The notes under the pieces were generated by a model. The model saw only the letters and a program-made list of their open reading frames with translations, searched no databases and was not told where the DNA came from. A stretch of DNA of 36,654 bases from Sporichthyaceae bacterium (lineage in GTDB: Bacteria; Actinomycetota; Actinomycetes; JAKEEW01): positions 1-36,654 of the forward strand of contig JAKEEW010000859.1 in NCBI GenBank assembly GCA_022616375.1, read 5' to 3'. The first letter of the stretch is position 1. Every line of letters starts with the position of its first letter. The position numbers and the translations under genes were made by a program. Below, one piece after another: positions 1-8,486 of this stretch.

Positions 1-218
1 GAGCTTTCCCACGACTCCTCCTTGCCTTGCCTAGCCCCGGTTGCCCGACCCTTGCCGAGCGGTTGCCCACCCGGTCCCGGGGAAATTCCGACGCCTTTCC
101 TAACCCTTTCCGCAGCCTTGCTTTTGCATTTCCGAATCGAATTCAGGAATAGGAAAGGCTGGATTTGGCGCCGGGAATGTAGCAGTTTCCTTGCCGGAAT
201 TGGAGGTCGAATTTCACA

Positions 219-770
219 ATGCGAAACGCGCAACCCGATCCGGCTCCGGTGGGGCTGTCGGCCGTGCAGCGGCTGCTGCGGGCCGGCGAGCCGCACGGCG
301 GGCCGGCCGCTCCGGGCGCGTCGCGCGGGCCGGAACCGCCGGCGCCCGGCGCGCGGCAGTTCGTCGTCAGCGCCGCGCACGGTGGCGCCGGCGCGTCGAC
401 GGTGACCGCAATGCTCGACCCCGACGGGGCCGGTGCCGCGGTCGAGGCTCCGCCCGGAATGCCGGCACCCGGGCGATGCCCGGTGCTGGTGGCGCGCGCG
501 AGCTCCTACGGGTTGTTGCGGGCCGGACAGGTCCTGACGTCCTGGCCGGTGGCCGGACCGCGGCCGTACCTCGTGCTGGTCGCCGACGCGCCCGTCGCGA
601 TGCCGGGCCCGGCACGGTTCCGGCTGCGGGTGCTCGGCGGCTCCACCGCGGGGGTGGCGCACGTGCGCTACCTGTTCCGGTTGCGCTGGTTCGACCATCC
701 GACCGCGGCGCTGGAGATACCGGCGGTCGCCGCGGCCGCGCAACGGCTGCGGGCGCGGCTGTCCGGCTAG
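219..770 (+). CDS. hypothetical protein, first gene of the T4SS-like cluster
   Basis: ORF 183 aa, same strand and tight spacing with the following conjugation-like genes; no family confidently recognised. Confidence 0.6.
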   Translation: MRNAQPDPAPVGLSAVQRLLRAGEPHGGPAAPGASRGPEPPAPGARQFVVSAAHGGAGASTVTAMLDPDGAGAAVEAPPGMPAPGRCPVLVARASSYGLLRAGQVLTSWPVAGPRPYLVLVADAPVAMPGPARFRLRVLGGSTAGVAHVRYLFRLRWFDHPTAALEIPAVAAAAQRLRARLSG

Positions 771-803
771 CCAACACATCGAACTGACGGAGGCGAAAGA
801 GCG

Positions 804-1109
804 ATGGGAATCCTGACCGAACTTGCGTTGCGGGTCGCGGCACAGCCACAGGTGCCCGATGGCGAACCGCAACCCCCGACCAGTGAGCTGGGTGCGGTGA
901 TGAACACCTGGGTGGGCTACGCGAAGTTCTTCGCGCTGTTCGCCGGTGTCATCGGTCTGATCATCTGTGCCGGCATGATGGCGATCGGCCGGCGCAACCG
1001 TTCCACCATGGCCGCCGACGGATTGTCCGGCGTGCCCTGGGTGGTCGGCGGAATCTCGCTGGTGGCCCTGGCGGTCGGGATCGTCACCCAGGTCGCCGGC
1101 GTCGGATAG
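804..1109 (+). CDS. small integral membrane protein, putative pilin-like/VirB2-like component
   Basis: 101 aa with two hydrophobic segments (FFALFAGVIGLIICAGMMAI; GVPWVVGGISLVALAVGIVTQV), position in T4SS-like cluster, RBS-like ggaggcgaaag upstream. Confidence 0.6.
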   Translation: MGILTELALRVAAQPQVPDGEPQPPTSELGAVMNTWVGYAKFFALFAGVIGLIICAGMMAIGRRNRSTMAADGLSGVPWVVGGISLVALAVGIVTQVAGVG

Positions 1110-1118
1110 GACCGCGCG

Positions 1119-1925
1119 ATGCCGACGGCACGGGAGATCAGTGAGGCGGCGGCGCGGCGAACTCGGCGTGCGCTGGCGGCCGCGGTTGCGCTGCTGGCCG
1201 TGACGGTGACCGCGACGGTCTGGCTGCTGGTCGCGGGCGGGCCGTCCGGCACGACCGCGCCGGCCGATCCGGCCTCGCCCGCGCCGAGGCAGCCATCGGG
1301 TGTGCCGGCCGGCGTGGACGCGACCGGCGATCCGGCGGCGATCCCCGGACAACCGGCGGCTGGGCCCGCCGCGGTGCCGCCGGCTCGCTCGGTGCGGCTG
1401 CCAGCGCCGGGTGGTCTGGCGGGTGAGCTTCCGATCCAGTTCCCGCACACCGAGGAGGGCGCGGCCGCCACCGCGGTGGCCGCGCTCGCCTACGGCTGGA
1501 CCGTCGACCCGCAGGTGTGGGCCGCGGTCGCCCGCACCTACACGATGCCCGGCCAGGCCGAGCAGATGGCGGTGCAGGCGGAGCTGGTGACCGCGCTGAC
1601 CCGGCAACGGTTCGGGCTGCCACAAGACGGTCCGCTCCCGGCCGGCGCCTACCTGAAGGTGCGCGCGACCGGGGTGCAGTGGCAGCCGTCAGGCGGTGAC
1701 CGGCTGCGGGTCTCGGTGCTCGCCGAGGTGACCGCCCGCGCCGGCCAGGCGCTTCCCGAGCGCAGCTACCTGACCTCGATCACCGGCGAGCTGGTCTGGC
1801 TGGAGCGGGCCGGCGACTGGCGGATGCTGCCGTCTACCGGAGCACTGCCGACTCCACCGGCGGTCCGGCTCGGCACGGCCGAGTTCAATACCGCGGGCTG
1901 GGCGGCCATCGAGGAGCAGCGATGA
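1119..1925 (+). CDS. membrane-anchored conjugation-associated protein (VirB8/TcpC-like, tentative)
   Basis: N-terminal single TM, Pro/Ala linker, then a globular domain beginning LPIQFPHTEEGAAATAVAAL, a motif I associate with actinobacterial conjugative-element proteins; stop overlaps next start (ATGA). Confidence 0.55.
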   Translation: MPTAREISEAAARRTRRALAAAVALLAVTVTATVWLLVAGGPSGTTAPADPASPAPRQPSGVPAGVDATGDPAAIPGQPAAGPAAVPPARSVRLPAPGGLAGELPIQFPHTEEGAAATAVAALAYGWTVDPQVWAAVARTYTMPGQAEQMAVQAELVTALTRQRFGLPQDGPLPAGAYLKVRATGVQWQPSGGDRLRVSVLAEVTARAGQALPERSYLTSITGELVWLERAGDWRMLPSTGALPTPPAVRLGTAEFNTAGWAAIEEQR

Positions 1926-3460
1926 GGACACCTGTCGTGCGGCGGTGGACCGCCAGAGCCGGACTGCTGGCCGTCCTGCCGATCGTCGCGGTCGCCGCGC
2001 TCGCGGCACCGGCCAAGGCCGTCGTCGGCCCGGTCGCGGCGGTCCCGGTCCCGGTTTCGGTCAACGCGGCCGCGAACGTGACCGCGGCCGCGAACGCGGC
2101 GCCGCTGACCACACCGGCCGTCGTGCCGCAGTGCCCGATCTGCATCGGTATCGGAGTGGGTTGCGCGATTTTCAGCGGCGTCTGCGCGGATGCGGTCGAC
2201 TTCGTGATCAGCGGCGCTGGCGACGCGCTCGGCGCGATCGCGAACTCGGTGCTCGAGCCGATCGCCGAAGCCATCGCCGGCGCGGCCGCCGAGCTCATCT
2301 CCAACGGGCTGAGCTGGTGGATGGACATGCCCACGGTGGACGTGGCCGGCACCGGCATCGCCGCGCTGAACGAGCCGCTCGCCTTGCTCGGCGCGGGGAT
2401 CGCGATGCTGTTGCTGATCTGGCAAGCGATCCGCGCGATGATCAGCCGCCGGGGCGCACCGCTCGGTGAGGCACTCGAGGGTTTGATCAAGGGCGCGGTG
2501 GTGGTGGCGCTGGCCACGACTGTGGTCGGCCAGCTGGCCGCGGCCGCCGACGGGTTGACCGACCTGATCGCCAGGGCCGCGTTCTGCGGCGGTAACGCGA
2601 GCTGCAACGTGCGCGACGGCATGACCGAGACGGTCAAGTCCGTGCTGCTTCCGGTCAGCAGCCAGATCGGGTTCGTCATCCTGACCGCACTTGTGGTGTT
2701 CCTGGTCGCGATCGTCCAGCTGGTGATGCTGTTCATCCGGCAGATCGCGGTGCCGATCCCGATGACGCTGACCCCGGTTGCCGCGGCCGGTCAGATCGGC
2801 GGGCAGACCCCGCGCTCGTGGCTACCGAAGCTGGCCGCCGCGGTCATCGCGGTGATCGTGTACAAGCCGCTGGCCATGCTCATCATCGCGGTCGGATTCA
2901 CCCAGTGGGAGTTCGGCCAATCCACCGCTGACTGGATCCGCGGGATCATGACACTGCTGCTGTCCGTGGTCGCGCTGCCGACTCTGATGCGCATCTTCAC
3001 CCCACTCACCTCGATGGGCGGCGCCGGTGGTGGCGGATTGTCGGCCGGGCTGTCGCTGCTGTCCACCGGGTTGTGGGCAAAGACCGCGCTCGGTGGCGGT
3101 GGCGCCGCCCGGTCGCCGTCCGAGGTGGCCAACCAGACCGCGCAGACCGGACCGGCATCGGTGCCGCCCCCGGCTGCCCCGCCCCCGGCGGCGGGTGCGG
3201 CCGCTCCGGCTGCTACCACCGCTGCCGCCCCGACCGCTGCCGCTCCAGCCGCCGGCGCGGCGGGGGCCGGGGGTGCCGGCGCGGCCGGAGCAGCCGGAGC
3301 TGGGGGTGCCGGGGTGGCCGCCGGCACCGCGGCGGGTGGCCCGGTCGGCGCCGCGGTCGCCGGAGTCGTGGTCGCCGCGGTGACCGCGGCCGCAATCGGC
3401 AAGGAAGCGGTCGACCGGGCCGCGAACAAGGTGGTCGAGCCCGCGGAGGCGAACCGGTGA
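1922..3460 (+). CDS. TrbL/VirB6-like multi-TM conjugal transfer protein with Ala/Gly/Pro-rich C-terminus
   Basis: 512 aa, signal-like N-terminus, multiple TM segments, low-complexity C-terminal tail; ATGA overlap with upstream ORF. Confidence 0.6.
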   Translation: MRTPVVRRWTARAGLLAVLPIVAVAALAAPAKAVVGPVAAVPVPVSVNAAANVTAAANAAPLTTPAVVPQCPICIGIGVGCAIFSGVCADAVDFVISGAGDALGAIANSVLEPIAEAIAGAAAELISNGLSWWMDMPTVDVAGTGIAALNEPLALLGAGIAMLLLIWQAIRAMISRRGAPLGEALEGLIKGAVVVALATTVVGQLAAAADGLTDLIARAAFCGGNASCNVRDGMTETVKSVLLPVSSQIGFVILTALVVFLVAIVQLVMLFIRQIAVPIPMTLTPVAAAGQIGGQTPRSWLPKLAAAVIAVIVYKPLAMLIIAVGFTQWEFGQSTADWIRGIMTLLLSVVALPTLMRIFTPLTSMGGAGGGGLSAGLSLLSTGLWAKTALGGGGAARSPSEVANQTAQTGPASVPPPAAPPPAAGAAAPAATTAAAPTAAAPAAGAAGAGGAGAAGAAGAGGAGVAAGTAAGGPVGAAVAGVVVAAVTAAAIGKEAVDRAANKVVEPAEANR

Positions 3461-4902
3461 GCGCGCAGGAACAGCTCGGTCACGTCTACGGCGGTTGGCG
3501 CCGGACCCGCAGCCTCGGGTTGGGAAAGCTGGACGCCCGGCAGACCGCGGTGGTGCTCGCCGCTGTACTGCCCCCGCTTGGTGCGATCGCGATGGGGGCC
3601 CACAAGGTCGCCCTGGTGCTGGGCGTGGTGGGCGGGATCGCTGCCGTTGTGGTGTGCGCCCAGTGGGGTGGCGTCGTGCTGATCGACGCGGCAATCGCGC
3701 ACTCCCGGTGGCGGTTCGCCGCACTGCGCGGTGAGACCAGCTTCGCCGGGGGGGTGTGCGCCCCGTTGCCGCGGGCCTGGGATCTGCCCGGCGTGCTGGC
3801 CCCGACGCTGCTGCTCGACGTGGAGGAGCCGGGGCGGGGCCGGGCCGGGTTGGTCTGGCATCAGCGCACTGGATGCATGGCGGCCACCTTGCTGCTCACC
3901 CCGGTGGGCGCGGTGCTGGCCGACCGGGCCACGGTCGACCGGCAGGTCGCGTGCTGGGGTGAGCTGCTGGCCGGCTTGGCCGACGACGCGACCGTCCGGT
4001 CGGCCGCGGTGACCGTGGAGCTGGTCCCGGAACCCGGCACCCAGCTCGCCGATCACGTGACCGGTCGGGCCGACCCGAACTCGCCGGAGCTGGCCAGGCG
4101 GGTGCTGGCCGAGCTGGTCGGAGCCGCACCCCGCGGCACCGCCCGGGTGGCCGCCCGGCTGACCCTGAACGTGGATCCGGCCGCGGCCAGCCGCAAGCCG
4201 CGCACGATCCCGGAAGCCGCGGCGGAGACCCTGCGTACCCTGGCCGGCCTGTCGGTGACCTCGGCCGGCGCCGACGTGCTGCGCCGGGCCACTGCCATCG
4301 ACGTTCTGCGCGCGGTCCGGGTCGCGTTCGACCCGCCGGCCACCGAGATGCCGATGGCGGCGTTCGACAGACTGGACTGGGGCGACGCCGGCCCGGTCGC
4401 CGCCGAGGAGGCGCGCGACCACTACTGGCACGACGGCGCGGTCTCCCGGTCCTGGGCGCTGCTCGCCGCGCCGCGCCAGTTCGTCGCGCACGACGTGCTG
4501 CTCCCGTTGCTGAGCCCGGGCCGCTATCCGCGCCGGGTCTCGCTCGTCTACCGGACGCTGTCCAGGGAAGAGGCCGGCGGACTGCTGGAGCGCGAGGTGA
4601 ACGCCGCGGCGGCCCGGGGTGAATACCGGCGCCGGACCAAGCGGGACGCCACCGCACGGGACCGTGCCGACGAGGACCGGGCCAACCGGGCCGCGGCCGA
4701 GGAGGCGTACGGGGCCGGCCTGGTTCAGTTCAGCCTGTTCGTCACCACTACGGCGACGACGCTGGACGAGCTCGCGGTGGCCAGCCGCGAGGTGGAGCAG
4801 GCGGCAGGCCGGTCCCGGCTGCGGCTGCGGGTCTGCTACGGCGGCCAGGCCGGCGCGTTCGCGGTCGGGCTGCCGTGCGGCATCTACCCGCCGAGCATGT
4901 GA
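3457..4902 (+). CDS. SCO6880-family T4SS-associated protein
   Basis: GTG start overlapping upstream stop (gtga); N-terminus VSAQEQLGHVYGGWRRTRSLGLGKLDARQTAVVLAAVLPPL resembles the SCO6880 family; ORF track start at 3073 is an in-frame overextension into the upstream gene. Confidence 0.7.
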   Translation: MSAQEQLGHVYGGWRRTRSLGLGKLDARQTAVVLAAVLPPLGAIAMGAHKVALVLGVVGGIAAVVVCAQWGGVVLIDAAIAHSRWRFAALRGETSFAGGVCAPLPRAWDLPGVLAPTLLLDVEEPGRGRAGLVWHQRTGCMAATLLLTPVGAVLADRATVDRQVACWGELLAGLADDATVRSAAVTVELVPEPGTQLADHVTGRADPNSPELARRVLAELVGAAPRGTARVAARLTLNVDPAAASRKPRTIPEAAAETLRTLAGLSVTSAGADVLRRATAIDVLRAVRVAFDPPATEMPMAAFDRLDWGDAGPVAAEEARDHYWHDGAVSRSWALLAAPRQFVAHDVLLPLLSPGRYPRRVSLVYRTLSREEAGGLLEREVNAAAARGEYRRRTKRDATARDRADEDRANRAAAEEAYGAGLVQFSLFVTTTATTLDELAVASREVEQAAGRSRLRLRVCYGGQAGAFAVGLPCGIYPPSM

Positions 4903-4909
4903 GGACCCG

Positions 4910-5521
4910 ATGCCCAGATTGAGACGACGACGCCGGGACACCACGACCGCCGACGAGTCCGGCGGCCGGGTGATGTTGGCGACCAAGGCGATCGCGCCCC
5001 GCCGAGGCTGGCGCGGGCCGGCCGGCGGGCGGGCCGCGCACATCGAGCGTGGTGCGGTGTATCTGGGCACCACCGTGCAGGTGGCCGGTCTGTTCCCGTT
5101 CGTGCAGGCCGCCGGACTACCCGCGCAGGGCGTGCCGATCGGACCCGACCTACTCACGCACGAGCTGGTCTGCCTCGACCCGCCGGGCTGGGTCGGCACG
5201 CTCACCTCGAACCCGTCGATCTGGGTGCAGGGCCAGCCCGGGGCGGGCAAGTCGGCGATCGTCAAGCGGATCTGCCTGGGCCTGGTCGGATACGGGTACG
5301 CGCTGCTGTGTCCCGGCGACGTCAAGGGCGAGCCCCTTACCGTCCGTAAAGCGCACGTAAACCTCGCAGCGGGCGAATCCGGGCGGTGTTCGCGTGATTG
5401 CGCTGGCGGAGTCTGTCGAGGTCGCGGACCCGCTGCCATGATTCGGGTGTGGCGGAATCCGTGGGGGGATTCGTTCCGGCGCGGTTGCAGGAGCTGCGGT
5501 CCGAACGTGGGCTCACCATGA
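4910..5521 (+). pseudogene. truncated VirB4-like T4SS ATPase
   Basis: Starts MPRLRRRRRDTTTADESGGRVMLATKAIAPRRGWRG, contains Walker A GQPGAGKSA (about 5231-5257) and reaches PGDVKGE, then changes to unrelated Cys/Arg/Gly-rich sequence and stops; Walker B and the remainder are absent; ORF tail overlaps the next gene. Confidence 0.65.
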
Positions 5522-5910
5522 CCGATCTTGCCACGGCCGGTGGCATCCGCCGGCATCACGTCTGGATGTGGGAGGCGGGGGTGTTCTCGCCGAGCCCGGC
5601 GTCGCTGGCCATGCTGGGCGCCGCACTCGACGTGGACCCGCTCGAACTGGTGGCCGAAATCGACATCGAGCGGCCGACCGTCTACGAGTTGCGGCTGCGA
5701 GCCGGTCTCGGCCGGCGCGAGCTCGGGGAACAGATCGGCGTCACCCGGCGCACCGTCTACAACCTGGAGCACGGTGAGCCGGTGCGGCTGGACGACGCAA
5801 TGCTGCGGTTGCTAGCCAAGGCACTCGGCGTGAGCCTGACCGACGCCACCGCCGCAGTTGCCCGCTCACGCCTGCGGTTGCAGCTGGACAATCCGGACGG
5901 GGAGGGCTAG
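5449..5910 (+). CDS. XRE-family regulator with two tandem HTH domains
   Basis: LQELRSERGLTMTDLATAGGIRRHHVWMWEAG and LRLRAGLGRRELGEQIGVTRRTVYNLEHG both read as HTH_3/XRE motifs; GTG start at 5449 with -10-like CATGAT 6 nt upstream. Confidence 0.75.
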   Translation: MAESVGGFVPARLQELRSERGLTMTDLATAGGIRRHHVWMWEAGVFSPSPASLAMLGAALDVDPLELVAEIDIERPTVYELRLRAGLGRRELGEQIGVTRRTVYNLEHGEPVRLDDAMLRLLAKALGVSLTDATAAVARSRLRLQLDNPDGEG

Positions 5911-5920
5911 CCGCTCCCGG

Positions 5921-6328
5921 CTACCGCAGCGACACGACATCCAGTGGTGCGAACCCGGCGATTGCGTCGAAGTCGGCGTCCTTGTGGACCACCGTGGCCT
6001 CGGACCGCAATGCCACCGCAGCCACCAGGCAATCGATCATGCTGCGGACCGTCTTTCCCTGTGACCGTGCGGTCCGGTAGATCGCCGCGGCGTGGTGGTA
6101 GTCCGAGTGCGGATCGACCCGGATGAGGGGTAGTCCGGTGGTCAGTGCATCGAGAACGGTCAGCGCCTTGGAGTCGGTTGCCCCGGCCAGCAGCTCCATC
6201 GCGATGGGCTCGGTAGTGGCGATGTCGGAGTCGGTGTCAATCAAGCGCTCGACTTCGGTGGCGGCCTTTGAACCGGTGTCGCGCAGATAGTCGATCCAGG
6301 CCGAGGTGTCGATCAGGTAGACGATCAC
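5921..6328 (-). CDS. vapC: VapC-type PIN-domain toxin
   Basis: [21 protein letters not shown]... with PIN acidic residues (DTSAW, E in AMELLAG, D in [22 protein letters not shown]); start overlaps stop of the antitoxin. Confidence 0.88.
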   Translation of the reverse strand: MIVYLIDTSAWIDYLRDTGSKAATEVERLIDTDSDIATTEPIAMELLAGATDSKALTVLDALTTGLPLIRVDPHSDYHHAAAIYRTARSQGKTVRSMIDCLVAAVALRSEATVVHKDADFDAIAGFAPLDVVSLR

Positions 6329-6537
6329 GGAAGCTCTTCGATCCCCGATGACCGCATCGACTCGAGATCGCCCTCCCAGCCGACACCGCGCAACGACTTG
6401 AGGAACTCCTTGGTCAACGGCGGCCCAACCAGGCGGCGCAGCGCCAGCTCGACGGCCTCTCGCTTGGTCTTGAGCCCGTATTTGCGCATCGCGGCGGCGA
6501 CGAGATCGTCGTCGATGTCGATGTTTGTGCGTGTCAT
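6325..6537 (-). CDS. vapB: VapB-type antitoxin
   Basis: 70 aa [38 protein letters not shown], typical RHH-like VapB N-terminus; directly upstream of vapC with 4-nt overlap. Confidence 0.88.
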   Translation of the reverse strand: MTRTNIDIDDDLVAAAMRKYGLKTKREAVELALRRLVGPPLTKEFLKSLRGVGWEGDLESMRSSGIEELP

Positions 6538-6552
6538 ACACTAACCATACAC
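6535..6552 (-). promoter_or_regulatory. putative leaderless vapBC promoter with two direct CATACAC repeats
   Basis: CATACAC at 6535-6541 and 6546-6552, 11 bp apart; minus strand reads TATGGT-tagtgt-ATG. Confidence 0.45.
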
Positions 6553-6590
6553 CTACAGGGCGACCGGTCGGAGGGACTGTGTTTCTCGCG

Positions 6591-6632
6591 ATGTACGGGG
6601 ATTCCCGACCCGTGTCGGGAATCCCCGTACAT
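6591..6632. repeat. perfect inverted repeat, 19-bp arms, 4-nt loop
   Basis: ATGTACGGGGATTCCCGAC-CCGT-GTCGGGAATCCCCGTACAT between divergent vapB and uraD. Confidence 0.95.
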
Positions 6633-6729
6633 CCTGAAACGAACACCCACCCGCCGCCCCCGGCCCAGTGCGGCGGTGCTGGCCCCGATCACAGTGGTTG
6701 TCCACAATGGGCGTTTGGAGGACGTTGGA

Positions 6730-7260
6730 ATGACCAACCGACCGGAAGGGCCCCCGCCTGCGGCCGGGCTGGCCTGGTTCGACGGGCTACCCGCCGATGA
6801 GGCCGAGCGGGAGCTGCGGACCTGCTGCGCGTCCTGCGCCTGGGCCCGCGCGGTCGCCGCCGGCCGGCCGTACCGGGACGACGACCGGCTGCTCGCTGCG
6901 GCCGACGCAGCCTTCGAGGACCTCAGCGAGACCGACATCGACGAGGCGCTGGCCGCGCATCCCAGGATCGGAGAGCGCGCCACCGGCCCGAGCCGGGAAG
7001 CCGGATGGTCGCGGCAGGAGCAGTCCGGCGCCGTGCAGGCGGACGGGACCACCAAGGCCGCGCTGGCGGCCGGGAACCGGGCCTACGAGGACCGCTTCGG
7101 CCAGGTCTTCCTGATCTGCGCAACCGGACTAACGGCCGAGCAGATGCTTGCGGCGCTGCGGGCCCGGCTCGATCATGATGCAGTGACCGAACGTCGGGTG
7201 GTGCGCCAGGAGCTGGCCAAGATAGCCAGGCTGCGGCTGGAGAGGCTGCTGACCCGATGA
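6730..7260 (+). CDS. uraD: 2-oxo-4-hydroxy-4-carboxy-5-ureidoimidazoline decarboxylase
   Basis: AHPRIGER motif, overall OHCU decarboxylase-like sequence, adjacent to HIU hydrolase and urate oxidase; ggagg upstream of ATG 6730. Confidence 0.9.
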   Translation: MTNRPEGPPPAAGLAWFDGLPADEAERELRTCCASCAWARAVAAGRPYRDDDRLLAAADAAFEDLSETDIDEALAAHPRIGERATGPSREAGWSRQEQSGAVQADGTTKAALAAGNRAYEDRFGQVFLICATGLTAEQMLAALRARLDHDAVTERRVVRQELAKIARLRLERLLTR

Positions 7261-7583
7261 GCCTGTCCACCCACGTACTGGACGCCGCGGCCGGCCGACC
7301 CGCGGTGGGCGTGTCGGTGCGGCTGGAGCGCCTGGACGGTTCGGTGCTGGCCACCGCCACGACCGACGAGGACGGCAGGATCGCGGACTGGGGCACTCCG
7401 GTGGCGACCGAGCCCGGCAGCTACCGCTTGGTGTTCGGGACCGGCGACTACTTCATCACGCGCGGGCTCGACACCTTCTACCCGGAGGTCGTGGTGGATT
7501 TCGCGATCAGCGACCCGGCCGAGCACTACCACGTGCCGTTGCTGCTGTCTCCGTACGCGTACTCGACCTACCGGGGGAGCTAG
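7257..7583 (+). CDS. uraH: 5-hydroxyisourate hydrolase (transthyretin-like)
   Basis: MSLSTHVLDAAAGRPAVGVSVRLERL ... HYHVPLLLSPYAYSTYRGS, C-terminal YRGS hallmark. Confidence 0.95.
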   Translation: MSLSTHVLDAAAGRPAVGVSVRLERLDGSVLATATTDEDGRIADWGTPVATEPGSYRLVFGTGDYFITRGLDTFYPEVVVDFAISDPAEHYHVPLLLSPYAYSTYRGS

Positions 7584-7586
7584 GCC

Positions 7587-8468
7587 GTGTCCATCGAGCT
7601 TGGCGACAACCGCTACGGCAAGGCGGAGGTCCGGCTATTCACGGTCACCCGGGACGGCGCGCGGCATGAGCTAACCGACCTCAACGTCAGCATCGCGCTG
7701 TCCGGCGAGTTCGAGGCCACCCACCTGACCGGCGACAACGCTCAGGTGCTGCCGACCGACACGCAGAAGAACACGGTGTATGCGTTCGCCAAGGAGCACG
7801 GTGTCGGCCAGATCGAGGCGTTCGGGCTGCTGCTCGCCCGACATTTCGTGACCAGCCACGGCCCGACCCGGCAGGCCCGCGTCCACATAGCGGAGTACGG
7901 CTGGGCCAGGCTGCAGCTGCCCGCCGGCGCGGCGCCACACTCGTTCGCCCGGACCGGGCCCGAGGTCCGCACCGCCGAGGTCATCATCACCCGGGACGCG
8001 GACCCGGTGGTGATCTCCGGGATCTCCGGCCTGGTGCTGCTCAACTCGACCGGCTCGGAGTTCCACGGCTTCGCCACCGACCGCTACACCACGCTCCCGG
8101 AGACCACCGACCGGGTGCTGGCGACCGAGGTGTCCGCGCGGTGGCGGCACCAACCCGGCCGGGACCAGGTGGATTGGCGGACATCATTCGACGAAACCCG
8201 CCGCCACCTGCTGGAAGCTTTTGCCGAGACCCACAGCCTGTCGCTGCAGCAGACTCTGTACGCAATGGGCGAGCGGGTGCTGCAGCAACGGGCGGAGATT
8301 GCCGAGGTCAGGCTCGTGCTGCCGAACCGGCACCACCTCCTGGTGGATCTGCGCCCGTTCGGGCTGAGCAATGACAACGAGGTGTTCTATCCGTCGGACC
8401 GGCCGCACGGCCTGATCGAGGGCACCGTCCGGCGCACCGGTGTCGCCGAGTCGGACCTAGCCTGGTAA
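7587..8468 (+). CDS. urate oxidase (uricase)
   Basis: MSIELGDNRYGKAEVRLFTVTRDG ... LTGDNAQVLPTDTQKNTVYAFAKEHG ... DRPHGLIEGTVRR; uricase motifs. Confidence 0.95.
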   Translation: MSIELGDNRYGKAEVRLFTVTRDGARHELTDLNVSIALSGEFEATHLTGDNAQVLPTDTQKNTVYAFAKEHGVGQIEAFGLLLARHFVTSHGPTRQARVHIAEYGWARLQLPAGAAPHSFARTGPEVRTAEVIITRDADPVVISGISGLVLLNSTGSEFHGFATDRYTTLPETTDRVLATEVSARWRHQPGRDQVDWRTSFDETRRHLLEAFAETHSLSLQQTLYAMGERVLQQRAEIAEVRLVLPNRHHLLVDLRPFGLSNDNEVFYPSDRPHGLIEGTVRRTGVAESDLAW

Positions 8469-8486
8469 CCGGACGGGGGACCAGCA

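Noticed and set aside
2791-5772. 993-aa minus-strand ORF
   Set aside because: Antisense to the well-supported T4SS-like genes; composition is low-complexity Arg/Gly/Pro/Ala as expected of high-GC shadow ORFs; no recognisable domain.
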